Source: Pigoraptor chileana (taxonomy: Eukaryota; Opisthokonta; Filasterea). Taken from it: a DNA stretch of 26,869 nt. Of the stretch, positions 11,401 through 21,764 are shown one piece after another. The stretch is taken from the NCBI GenBank assembly GCA_943704495.1, contig CALSCR010002310.1, positions 1 through 26,869 on the forward strand. Reading direction: 5' to 3'. A program made the position numbers and the translations under genes. The notes under the pieces were generated by a model. That model searched no databases, had not been told where the DNA came from, and saw nothing but the letters and a program-made list of their open reading frames with translations. How positions within the stretch are numbered: position 1 is the first letter of the stretch; every line of letters starts with the position of its first letter.

Positions 11401-14306
11401 GTGCCGCTGATCAAAGCGACTGCGCATGGCGCGCAACCGATCACAGTAACAATGCTTTATGTCGGCAGATTTCAACGGATTTGCACTCATCGAGCGAATT
11501 GGACGACGCAGAAGTGTCGAAACTCTTGAAGGATATTGAAAATATGGGCGTTGAAGATGACAACAGTGGTTCTTGCGATTCTTCTTCGACGGGCACAGGG
11601 GGTGTCCTGTATGAGTACGGATTTCAAGATTCAGACAACCATACCGACTCAACAGATTACGACGACGACGACGACGACGATGGTGCAATTGATGGCGCAG
11701 CTGCGCCCGCCCATTCTGCCGCATCTTTTTCAAACGAGTTTGCCAAAACACGTGCCACTGTTACGTCCTCGCGGATAAAGAGCAGTGCTCTGGAAACACT
11801 CTCCGTGGCGCGCGGGTCAAATCGCCTGCTGTCGAGACCAAAGCTCGACCCGCCGCGCTCTCGATTAGACCACGCAATGTTGCCGCGTGCAGTTGACAGC
11901 GAAGGCCAGGCGTCTGCAACTTATGTTACGGGAAGCAAAACAACAATGAAACCGATCGCATCTCCCATCGCATGGTCGCCTGTTGACACTGACGTTGCAG
12001 CATCGCAACTGCGTGGTCACATTAACTCGCTGCCGACAGAGCTTCTCGTGTGCATCTTTTCCCGATTCGACGTCGTTGATCTCGTACGATGCGTTGCGCC
12101 TGTATGTCGGCTGTGGTGGAACATATCTCGGGACTGGTCTGCCCGGCGATTGTTCAGCATTGACAGCTGCCGCTTGGGTGGATTCAACGTCCGCCCCATT
12201 GCGCTACTCGGCCTCTTATCGGGGTGTCCGTTACTCACAGAGCTGCGTCTCGGCTGTTACTATGCCGTCAGCGACCCCCTCCTTGAGATTGTGTCGGTCA
12301 CTTGCAAGCATCTCCGCGTACTTGACATTGCGTTTGCGGTTGACATAACCGAAGCGGGGATCGAGTGCATCCTCTCTCGGTGCAGCCGCCTGTCGTGGTT
12401 AAACATCGAGGGATGCGCCTCCGTGGGCGCAAACGCACTTGCAACAATGGCATGTCTGCCAATGCTCAGGCATCTTAATCTGAGCCATTGCGTGCGCCTG
12501 TTTGAAGACATGCTTGGCCCCTTTCTGGCATCGCGCGGTGACCACTCAAGGTGTGTCGTGGCTTCATCCGCCGCGGTGCCTCGGCGTCGTTCCTCGGGAG
12601 AGCTGCAACATGGCGCGCAATCCAGTGTGGCGAACCACCGAGCGCTCCCTGTTGTTCCAGACAATGCGCCGCACGGCGAATACATTGCGGGTATGATTTC
12701 CGCAGCGCAGAAACGTCGGTCGTCTCTTATCAATGGCGTTGAGGTTGAGTACACCGCGGATTCCGACGCCTGGCGTGCCACGGACGGACTCGTGCATGAT
12801 GCACTGCGTTTCCAGCTCCCCTGCGCGGGGCTCGTGTCACTGAATCTCGACGGGATTGAGTCTGTGTGTGACAGCACCGTGTCTATGCTTGCGTGCGGGT
12901 GCCATTCGACCCTGCGCCACCTCGCACTCGATGGCGCCAATTTGTCTGACGATGCCATACGAACTGTCGCGGGCCGGCTAAAGAAGCTGGTCACTCTCTC
13001 GCTCTCCTTCTCAGAATCGCTCACAGACGCCTCACTCGACGCTATTGGCAGTGGACTTTCTCTACTCCAAGTCTTGAGGCTCCGCAAGGGCCCTGCCTTC
13101 TCCCCGGAAGCTCTCTTGGCGATGTTCAAGGCAGTCGGAGGGTCTCTTGTGCATGCAGACATCAGCGAGTGCCATGGACTGACCGATGACGCCGCCGTCG
13201 CCATCGGAGAGTTTTGCAGAAACCTGCGCAGGCTGAATATCGCGTGGTGCTGGTCCGTTACTGACGTTGGAGTGACGACCTTTGCAAGGCTTCTTCAATT
13301 GGAGGCACTGGATTTATGTGAGTGGGCCCGCTCTCAATTGTATTTGTCGTACATTGCATGTACAGCCCGTTGTAAATTCGTTTTCTGGTGCTGCTCACAG
13401 CGTGAATCCTGAACAAACTTTGCAAATTGTTTGTGAGCCGCAATGTTAAGCGCATTCAACTTCACTTCGGTGGTGCATTTGCGGTGATAACCATGCCGAA
13501 TTACAGCAAAAGTGTGCACGTGATATGTGCCCCTGTGCCAATCCGAATCTCCATGCACTGACCCCCCTCACTCACACACACACACACATACACCCATACA
13601 CACACCGTATTTATATTTATTTGCTTTATGATGTGTATATACAGGTGGCTGTCACAAGATCACGGACCAGTCTCTCGCCGTGCTTGGGCAGCACCTCGTT
13701 CACCTGCGCTACCTGAACATCAAGCAATGCAATGCAGCTGGCATATCCTCTCCTCTCTTTTCGCTCCTCGCGATCCCGGGCCTCACCGTCATTGACTATT
13801 ACGATGTGCCACACATAATCCAGGCGAAAAGACCATCTTCGACATCCTCCAGGGCCGCCGCTTCTGCTGTTCACAAACTGCTTTCATCTGCCTGCAGTGC
13901 CAATCCAGCCGAGGCGCGTCCCCCTTCTCCATCCACCGACTTTGATCTTGACGAAAGACCCTCAAACAATGCACGATGCCGGGCATCCAAGGCGCTTGCT
14001 GCGTCAAAGTCTCATCGGCGTGAGGAAATGAAGGCCACAGAAGAGCCAGATGCGCAACAGCCGCTCTCTCGTCACGGCGACGAATGCGGACGCGGAATTT
14101 GCGAGGTGGCATCTTCCGGCACGAGCTACGACAACAGCTCCGCGGACGAGTGTCTTGAGGATCTGCGTGGCGATACAAATGGTGCTGATGGGTTGTCTGT
14201 GGTGGTTGATGTGCCGCGATTCCAGGTTGTGATTGGAGTGGTGGGCGCAGTTGAGTCGCCCTTTGATTCTGTGTGGGCAGATCGTTACATCCTCTTGAAG
14301 GACTAA
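11397..14306 (+). CDS. F-box and leucine-rich-repeat protein (FBXL type), 2 exons
   Basis: Exons 11397-13317 and 13645-14306 join in phase (LDL-CGCHKITDQSL), giving 860 residues. The split falls inside one leucine-rich repeat, and the join restores the AMN1/FBXL-type LDLCGC-x-x-ITD-x-SL pattern. Residues about 1-200 are disordered, with an acidic run of six Asp plus flanking DY (about residues 88-94). The F-box is at about 204-250 (INSLPTELLVCIFSRFDVVDLVRCVAPVCRLWW has the usual LP-x-E-L core). LRRs run from about 278 to 380, are interrupted by roughly 95 disordered residues (about 382-477), and resume to about 690. The C-terminal 170 residues are again low complexity. F-box proteins of this class link substrates to SKP1-CUL1 ubiquitin ligases; the substrate here is unknown. 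The 327-base intron holds a CA repeat. A poly(A) signal lies 15 bases after the stop. Confidence 0.93.
13572..13605. repeat. CA microsatellite in the F-box gene intron
   Basis: CA-rich tract (sense strand) about 40 bases before the acceptor at 13643-13644. Confidence 0.8.
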
Positions 14307-14320
14307 TATACAGCTGTTAC

Positions 14321-14326
14321 AATAAA
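14321..14326 (+). terminator. Poly(A) signal of the F-box gene
   Basis: Canonical AATAAA starting 15 bases after the stop codon at 14304-14306. Confidence 0.6.
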
Positions 14327-14339
14327 ATACTTAACTCGG

Positions 14340-14760
14340 AATGCCGCAATCTCGGCTGACTGGCTGGTTTCACTGCGGCGTCTATTCAGGGAACGGCAGC
14401 CAACACCACCACGGGGCCACTGCCGGATACTGTGCACGCCGCCCCGGCACACTGAAACTGAAGGATCCCGGGGGGGCTCACAGCCGGTGCCGCAGTCGGG
14501 CGCGAACTGACCGGCACTCGACGGAATTGCAGTCAGTGACCTTCGGCCGTGATGATCACTGCCGGTCCGGCGGGCAGTCAGTGTTCGGCGCCCAAATTTA
14601 ATTTAGGCCGGTTGCACCATCGGTTTTATTCGCCGCTGACTTCGCAATTCACCGAGCAGCCTCTGTCCTCAGTGAGCGGTCGGCACGGCGGCGCGTGGCC
14701 CAGTCACTGGGGTCGCCGGGTTCAGTCACACTGCGGCTGAGTCCTGACGGTCCTCTGTGG
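14340..14760. other. GC-rich anonymous segment dense in CACTG/CAGTCA words
   Basis: About 420 bases, much richer in G and C than the AT-rich flank that follows, lie between the convergent 3' ends of the F-box and forkhead genes. CACTGCCGG occurs twice (near 14428 and 14567), CACTGCGGC twice (near 14371 and 14728), and CAGTCA several times. I find no terminal inverted repeats and no believable protein. It could be a decayed repeat or a regulatory segment. Confidence 0.4.
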
Positions 14761-14790
14761 AAAAACGCAATTAATCTGGATATTGGTAAA

Positions 14791-14819
14791 TGACGTCATG
14801 AGTCGGATTTTTGACGTCA
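14791..14819. promoter_or_regulatory. Tandem CRE palindromes 21 bases apart
   Basis: TGACGTCATGA occurs at 14791-14801 and again from 14812. Two perfect TGACGTCA (CRE/ATF) palindromes are therefore spaced 21 bases, about two helical turns, with TGAGTCGGAT between them. They lie between convergent genes, where no promoter is expected. Confidence 0.5.
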
Positions 14820-14829
14820 TGAAAACTTG

Positions 14830-15326
14830 CGAGCATTCGCTTACAATTGGTGATGCAAAAATTCGGCAGCCACCCGCTGGACTACCGCACAAAGATTCTC
14901 CACTCCAAACTTTTTTGTCATATTTTTGAAACCTTTTCTTTCTTTTTGGGCCACTGTATTTTGGCATTTGTCGGGTCTCCCAGGCAAAGTATGTAAATAG
15001 TATGTATGTACACTGAGAGAGTAGGGGTATTTCTGCCCTCCCTCACACGAGCAGCGCGAGAACCTCATGCGGCATTGACGGGGGCAAAGAGCCAGGGATG
15101 ACCCTGTCCTTCCCGTCGTCGGCAGGGTCCCGCCTCGTACGATAATCTACAACCGTAATGATATTTTTCCAAAGAAGACTAAAAAACAGAAAATGAACGA
15201 AGACAAGAGCACACAATTCAAAAACAAAATAAAAACGAGACACTAAACCGAGACAAATAAAATTGCTACGCAGCACCAACACGGAAACAGACAGAAGGGA
15301 AAAAAGAGCCACGCGCAATACGCAAA
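14830..15326. other. AT-rich 3' flank of the forkhead gene
   Basis: Roughly 500 bases with no recognised gene. A Tc1-like end (TTTGGGCCACTG followed by TA, 14945-14958) was considered but has no partner. No canonical minus-strand AATAAA is seen before the forkhead stop. Confidence 0.4.
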
Positions 15327-16881
15327 TTACAATGCCTCGATGGCAGTGTTGAACTCAACGTCGCCAAACAAATCGCCGTCAAGCTCAGAGGCAAGCAAGC
15401 ACGATGTGGCATTCGAGGGAGGGAGCGGCGAGACGGAGGCCATGTCGCCTCCAAGTGTCACGGTGGGGAACGAGCTCTGCCCAAAGGCAGCGTCCCACGC
15501 AATCCCTTCAAACGACGGCAACGACTCCTCGCTGCTGCAGTGCTCAAGGTCGAGTGCGAGGTCGGCGTGGAGAAGGTCCATTGCATTGGCGCTGAGCGCA
15601 GTCAATGTGGGACCGTAGTGCGACGCCGTCAGTGGCAAGAGACCTTCAATGCCGAATCGGTCAATGTCAATTTTCGCAAGTGAAGGATCGCACAGCGAAA
15701 TAAATGACTGACGCGCAGACTCGTCGCTGGTGATCGGCTTTGCGACGGAAGGCTTCTTAGGGGACGCGATTTTTGTCGGGCTGTGCGCGTGCAGTGTTGC
15801 GCTGCCGATAAGAACGGGTGTCGTCGTCGATTTGCGGCGCTTAATTGCGCCAGGCTTAGAAGTGCTTTCTTCCACAGAGACAGACCGTGATCGCACCAGA
15901 GCTGGCTTCTTCGAGGGCGATGAAGACATCGTGAGTCCTGGTACAATCGCAGCCGATGCAGGGACGACCGTCACCATGGATTCCAAAGTTATTTGCTGAC
16001 GGAGCTGTGCAGGCACCACGGCGAGCGGCTCGGCAGCAGACTCCGAGGAGGGTGCATGCGGGATCGGAGACTGTGCCTGCGAACCAGTGAGTGACACGGG
16101 TCGCGTGGCAGGCATCGACCCCGTCGAGTTGCGGTGTGCAGTGCGCTGCTTCTTGGGCGAGTTGCCCCCAAGTACGACGCCAGCCTCGGAAACTGTGCGT
16201 TTGCGCCCGATCTTGTCGACGCTTTCCCAAAAGGTGGGGTCGATCGTCCACCAAGCGCCCTTGCCCTTGTCCTCATTCGGACGGGGAACCTTCACGAAGC
16301 ACTTCTTCAGCGAAAGATTGTGTCGGATAGAGTTCTGTGAAGCGATGGAAAAATAGTTGTTCGTTTTCGTTCAACATTTGAAGGCGAATCCCACCAGAAG
16401 AGAATACAAATGCAAAATTAAAGAGTCTGTAAAGAGTACGAATGCACACCTTCCAGCTGCTCTCGTGCTCTTGATAGAACGGATAATGCTCCTCGATCCA
16501 TCGGTAGATCTCGTTGAGTGTCAATCGCTTATCGGGCGAGCCATTGATCGCAAGCGCAATAAGTGCGGCATATGAATACGGGGGCTTTTCGTGGACAGTC
16601 TGGGAGTCGCTCGAGCTCTCATCGCTGCCTGCATCCAGTTTGACATCTCCTTCCATCCTTCGAGCCGCCAATGACCTTGCCGCAGCTTTGGACATGGATG
16701 TCTTGGCCGACGGTCGCTTTGGTTTTGGCTTGACCGTCTTGAAGTCATCGTACGACTCGGACGATATCGATAGGCCAAATACGTCGTCCATCATATCCAC
16801 GTCGACGTCCACGCCCGTGGTGTCGACATCAGCGAGGACGTCGTGGAAAAGTGCGCTGTCGAAAAACCCGACAGCCGCCAT
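15327..16881 (-). CDS. Forkhead-box transcription factor, 2 exons
   Basis: Exons 16881-16450 and 16334-15327 join in phase to 479 residues. The forkhead domain spans about residues 99-181: [17 protein letters not shown], then [38 protein letters not shown] and [13 protein letters not shown]. The intron falls between SSWK and NSIRHNLSL, at the front of DNA-recognition helix 3. All the usual contact residues (N, R, H, S of NSIRHNLS) are present. The N-terminus is acidic with a DVDVDMMDD stretch, then a basic KPKPKRP patch. The C-terminal 300 residues are disordered, rich in Ser/Pro/Ala with KRRK and SPKK clusters, and end in an acidic hydrophobic region ([11 protein letters not shown]) that could be an activation domain. 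The spacing in the second wing resembles FOXJ2/3 and fungal forkheads, but I do not assign a class. The gene converges on the F-box gene. Confidence 0.93.
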
Positions 16882-18759
16882 TGTGTGTGTGTGCGTGGTG
16901 TAGTGTAGCGTAGTATGTTACGTTGCGTGCAAGACTTAGGAGAAAGTGGCGATCGAAGCCAATGCCACTGAGAAACACAACAAATTCACACCAGGAGGTC
17001 CAAGTAAAGTACAAAGAGAAAAAGCAGTAAGTTGCGACCGCAGAAAAATTAACGAAAAAAAGGAAATCGGCAGCACAAATCGTGACCAGAAAGTAGAAAA
17101 AGAGATCTGTCGACCGAGGGAAGACAAACTGGATCTCAGGCAGCAGAGTGGCGGGGTCGAACGTAGGAACAAAGTCTGGTCTTGGGTTACGTTCGTCCGC
17201 CACTGTTCCAGCTACAATGTACTTCACTAAGTCTCCCTCTCTTACAAGAGTCAACGCCCACACGCGGTCAGTCAGCAATAATCCGATCGCGTTTGGCACA
17301 CTGCACCTGACAGCGAATCGTGTTGCACCAAAGAGTGACAACGTCCTCACCGGCACAACTGCGAATCCACTGGCGATGCGAAACGTCCGTGGAAGGCTGA
17401 ACTCGGAAGGAAACGGGGATCTCTCCTTGCGTGGGACAGGCAGAGAGACTTTACTGGACTACTTGCTCCACCAACGGCGTTTGATTTTGTGCGTGCACAC
17501 TGTACCACTGCTGCCAGCCTCGGCCTGGGCGAAGCTGCCACATCGAGTAATAAAATCACTCTGGATGGGATTGCCATACTGGAATAAACGGCTGGCTTGC
17601 CTTGAACAGCGGCACGGAGCACACATGGGCAAGGTTTGGGGGAGGGACCCTGGGTCTGACCGCACGCGTTAATGTGAAACGGTCCCGAAAAAGAGGAGTA
17701 TATCGCGCGGTTTGTATTGACTGGCTTTTTTCTCCTATGTATGGAGTTTTGTATGGAATGGCGAGTTTTTGAGTGGGCGTTTGGCAGAGACCAAAATAGA
17801 TCACTATGGGCTCAGTATGGGTTTTGTTTACTATCGCCATGGCCATAGTGAGTAGCCGACCAATGGCTGTGCTCCACTGCGTTTCTAAGAAGAAAATATT
17901 ACACGAATTAGCGACGTCACCCTCTAGAAATTCGTTATTTCAGTATCGTAAATATATAGGAATCACGTTAATTCTACGAAATTTTTAAATAGACACGATT
18001 TTTTGACGACGCACCGAATAGACCTAAAAATAGCTCAAGCTGCAAGTGGAGCTCCCGACCAATCAAAAGTGAGCTGAACGAATGTGTTTGGACACCAAAA
18101 AATCGGGTGAAAAAAATAATTCCGGGCCCTCATACAAAACGTATGGCCGGCGGAAACGCAAAATTTAGTTTGCGCTTGACTCTGGAGCTTCTTGTGTCTG
18201 CCGAGCCATTGCAAGCATCCCATTGGTCCCCGATCCCCCATAATGTGGTTTGCATCGTCCCGAAAAGGAAGTAGCCCGGCTTATCTGGAGTAATCCGACT
18301 GGGCATCATCACGATTGGGGGTGTCACCCAAAGACGTGCATTTAGAGTGCCCCGCATGAATGGATGAATGCACATGCGCCGACGACGCAAAGTGGAGCCC
18401 ACAAAATGGCTGCAGTGCCGGCCCGTGCAATGGCTGCATGCATGCCGACCCGCGCCCATTGCATTGTCTGCACGGAGAACGGGAGCACTGGATCAGCGAT
18501 CGACGAATGGCAAACGCCGAGTTCGATCGGCTTTCACTGTGGAAGGGGGAAACGCATAGTGGAAACAGTCGCAACGCACGAGGGGGGTCGTTCCTGTGCA
18601 AACCGGTATGCGTGCATTTGCACCTTTTCAAAGCTATAGAAACAGAGCAAATCCTTGCGCGTTTTGTTTGCTGGCTGCCACTGCCAATTCAACCTTGTGT
18701 GTTTCAAGCAATGTTGGCAAATAAGTCCGTTGTGTGCTGCCTCGGCGGCCCAGATCAAT
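16882..18759. other. 1.9-kb region without a recognised gene, upstream of forkhead
   Basis: It should contain the forkhead promoter and the 3' flank of the aminopeptidase gene. Open frames on both strands at 16829-17672 and 18130-18770 lack good starts, family motifs or matching splice sites. Visible signals are CCGACCAAT at 17856-17864 and again at 18055-18063, an ATTGG near 18221, CGACGTCA at 17912-17919, and a repeated TAATGTG...GTCCCGAAAA block at 17670-17691 and 18241-18266. The stretch 17880-18030 is AT-rich. Confidence 0.5.
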
Positions 18760-20857
18760 TCATTTCATGAAAGACGCCATCACGGCTTCTATTTCATCAA
18801 TTTCTTTTGGAGCCGAGCCTGTGAGTATCTCTGGTCCCGTTTCCGTGATGAGCACGTCGTCTTCAATGCGAATGCCGATGCCCTGGTATCTGTGCAATCC
18901 ATGAAAAAATAATAATAAAAAGGAGAGAGAAATAAGCTCTTGCTAACAATAGAACAAGTGGATTTACAAAGACTATTTACTGGCAACAGAACTTACTGCT
19001 CAGGGATGCCAGCCTTTCGTGGAATATAAACCCCGGGCTCTATTGTCACAACCATTCCAGACGTCAATCTGCGAGTTCGAGGAATATAACCCGTGTCGTG
19101 CGTATCCATTCCCATGTAGTGGCTGACATGATGCGGGTAGTACAAACATGTCTCCTGCACCCATCAAACAAACGAAGGGAGTTAATATAGAAAACTACTT
19201 GCTCCACTCAGTAACAACAGAGATCATCAGCAAAACGTGATTATGCTTCACACACCCTCAAGCGATCGACTTCGCCCTTCGCCTTGACAATTCCCAGTCG
19301 CGCGAGCTCTTCGCCCATGAGTATTACGGACATTTGATGAATCAGCTCCAGCGTCGCATCTTTTTGAGCGCAAAGCTGTTCACGACAGGTCAAGGGAGAG
19401 GAGGACACGTGTTGTCAGGCCAAGAAGGACAGGTTTATATGCCATGCAGTGTAGACTGTCAACAACAAAAAGGCAAAATTGACCCACCTGCAATGATTGC
19501 TTTTGGACTCTCAGCACAGCCTCATATAGCTCGCGCTGTGCCTTCGAAAACTTTCCGTTGATGGGAAACGTCCTCGAAATGTCGCTCACATAGCCATTAT
19601 ACTCGGCGCCACCATCAACGAGAACCATTTCGCCGTTCCTACGATGTTATACGGCATATTTCCCGTGTTGAGAAACAGTAACAAATGATGGTCAAAATCA
19701 AAGTTGCACCTACGCGTTCTCACACACCTCAACAATGCGCTGTTTCTGACGTAGTGGAGGATTAGGGCCATGTCGCCACCCGCAACGACGGGCGGAAAGG
19801 AGAGGAACTGAGCCCCCCGCTCCTTCACCGCACCCTCCAACACAGCCATTAGAAATCCCTCGGACACGCCCGGTCGCGTGCGCCGCATCACCTGTGGACA
19901 TCCGCACAAATAGCACGGCGACGCGTGAATACCTCATTAACATGAAACTAATATACCACAAGTTCATGCTCTCGACACAAGAAGCAAAACAAAAAGAAAC
20001 CAAAATGGAAGACAAACCTCGGCAAACCCTTCCCCTCCGATCACGCCAGCCTTTCGCAGGATATCTCTCTCCGCGGGTGTCTTCAGGAGGCGCAGCTCTT
20101 GCACCATGGCACTCAGCTGCAGGTGCACAGTCTCTGCATTGAGTGACAGGGCGCGCGAAATGCAAACCGCAATCGTGGCATGATTCTCCGGATGTGCGGG
20201 TTGGCGGTTGTCATAAAATACCGATTTGGCGCGCGATGCAGCTTCAGAGACGACAGTCGGCATCTCTTCGAGGCTGTATGCCTCATCGGCGTTGAAAAAC
20301 TTCAACGCGCCGTCCAGCCCGCACCTCGGCCCATTCCATAATTCATAACTCGGATCACTGCGATGCAGGACGAGTGTCATTTTGTGTCCGCCCCGCTTCT
20401 TTTCCTCCTCGGACCCCGTTTCTATCAACATCACAGCGTCGGGTTCCTGTAGCCCGCAAAGATACAGAAAGTCGGTGTTCTGGTGAAACGGGTATGGGAT
20501 GTCGCACGACATAATCTTTGTCGGGAAGGCCGTAATAATTGCCAGGCTGTGGGGCGGAAGCGCTTTGGCGAGCTGCTGTCTCCGCTTGCGATATTCAGCG
20601 GCAGAGATGCCAGGCGTCAATTCTCCCTCTGCCAGCAGATGAGGGTCTCGGTGAGGAGTTGGCTGGTTAATCATTTTCGAGAAGATGCTCTTGTGAAGGC
20701 ATGCTGACGATGAAAATGTGCGCCAAGTTGCGATTGAGGTCGACGCGTTGAGTCGCGAGGACGGCACAGACGTTCCCGAGACAGAGATTTGTGAAAGACG
20801 TCTGGTGGCTGCACACCGCACAGCAGCGCGAGGCGCAGCAATCAATCGGCCCGCCAT
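18760..20857 (-). CDS. XPNPEP3: Mitochondrial Xaa-Pro aminopeptidase 3 (ICP55/XPNPEP3), 6 exons
   Basis: Exons (minus) 20857-20018, 19891-19728, 19638-19488, 19375-19256, 19154-18997 and 18889-18760 join in phase to 520 residues (human 507). It removes an N-terminal residue from imported mitochondrial proteins after MPP cleavage. The first 60 residues are Arg/Ser/Ala-rich without acidic residues, a mitochondrial presequence. The aminopeptidase P N-terminal domain follows ([28 protein letters not shown]), then the M24 fold. All five metal ligands are visible: D343 (VLVDGG), D354 (YVSDISRTF), H437 (VSHYMGMD), E464 (TIEPGVY) and E487 (IRIEDD). The start is the ATG at 20857 in context AAATGG. An ATG 8 bases upstream (20865) opens an eight-codon out-of-frame ORF that overlaps it. 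The gene is head-to-head with the small 131-residue gene. Confidence 0.96.
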
Positions 20858-21368
20858 TTGCACATCTAGATTATATCATACAGGCACAACAATGGTGGAA
20901 TGCACGCAAAGATTTTCTAAAAGAAACTGCGACACGCAACGAACGGTACTGCACTTCTGTTGGTCGGGCTTACTGCTGCACGTGACTTTTATACATCCGG
21001 GCTGCTTGTATGGCCCTGGTGACCCACAAGTCCACACACAGCACGTCACAAAAACTATGGCCGTCCACGCCCTCGGCTCCCACTGAGGTTTTTCAACTCA
21101 TTCCCCTTCCGATGTTATTAGTGCACAGTAGTTTGCGTTTGTTCGACAGAATTCATATTCTGTTGAAGAAGCGTTGGTGTCTGTGTGCTTTGTGCGAGAA
21201 GGCAGACTGAAAAATCGCTGTCTTTTACTGGCGACCGCCGATATAATTCAGTCGTGTGGTTGTAATTTGTAACAGCTGACATACCTTGTGAAACTCATCA
21301 TAATCAAAAAGACAGTACTGCACAATATCATCGCGCATTGGTCGTTCTTTCCCTTTCCCGTCGTAAAT
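20858..21368. promoter_or_regulatory. Shared head-to-head promoter region, XPNPEP3 / small conserved gene
   Basis: 511 bases between divergent start codons. I see no coding sequence or clear core-promoter motif. The role is inferred from layout. Confidence 0.45.
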
Positions 21369-21764
21369 ATGTCTCCCATCGCCTCTGACATTGACGCGAT
21401 CGCGCGCGAATTTGCATTGTTTCGTGGACGTCGCGGTCACTTCGCAGGCGGTGATTGGGACGAGGAAGTCGATGCCTTCAATGGACGCAAGCATCAAGTG
21501 ATGGAGAAGATGCGCATTGCCATACCCGAAAACCGTCTCACTCTCACCCAAGTTGTTGCAAAATTTGGAGAGACAGACATTCTTTTGGAGAGCGATTCGC
21601 CCATCCTGGGCATCATCAGGCGCACCGACCCGTCGTATGCTGCCACGGTAGCAACAACGGCCCCCTTGCGGGCATACAGCTGGCGCGGACAACGTGACTT
21701 TCTGTATCTCTATGCTGGAGAGGCCGGGCCTGCCGTGGTTGCGTGGTTCTACCTTGGCGAGTAG
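21369..21764 (+). CDS. Small conserved protein with GGDWDEEVD...GRKHQ and YSWRGQRDFL motifs, intronless
   Basis: A single exon of 131 residues from ATG 21369 to TAG 21762-21764. Visible motifs are FAGGDWDEEVDAFNGRKHQVM (about residues 20-40), a central TLTQVVAKFGETD helix-turn (about 58-70), and a C-terminal YSWRGQRDFLYLY followed by AVVAWFYLGE. From memory this three-block pattern matches uncharacterised fungal proteins of about 110-140 residues (GG-x-(W/F)D-x-EVD-x-x-x-G-x-KH, then Y-x-WRG-x-HD-(Y/F)L). The layout loosely recalls BamE/SmpA-like folds, but that is speculation. No signal peptide or membrane segment is seen. The opposite strand is also open here (21225-21692) but lacks such motifs. 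Function unknown. Confidence 0.75.
   Translation: MSPIASDIDAIAREFALFRGRRGHFAGGDWDEEVDAFNGRKHQVMEKMRIAIPENRLTLTQVVAKFGETDILLESDSPILGIIRRTDPSYAATVATTAPLRAYSWRGQRDFLYLYAGEAGPAVVAWFYLGE

Noticed and set aside
12260-13204. 314-codon open frame antisense to the F-box gene
   Set aside because: It mirrors the codon bias of the sense LRR exon, has no recognisable domain, and the sense strand has clear F-box and LRR motifs.
14943-14958. Possible right end of a Tc1/mariner-type element (TTTTTGGGCCACTG then TA)
   Set aside because: No matching inverted end with a TA target site was found on the left, and no transposase remains.
16829-17672. Overlapping long open frames on both strands upstream of forkhead
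   Set aside because: The minus frame has no ATG and runs out of frame into the forkhead exon; the plus frame starts at GTG. No motifs, no phase-matched splice sites.
18130-18770. Open frames of 109-136 codons on both strands
   Set aside because: Cys/His-rich random-looking translations without family motifs; more likely 3' flank of XPNPEP3 and intergenic DNA.
21225-21692. 155-codon minus-strand frame opposite the small conserved gene
   Set aside because: The plus strand carries the conserved WDEEVD/WRGQRDFL blocks; the minus frame shows none.
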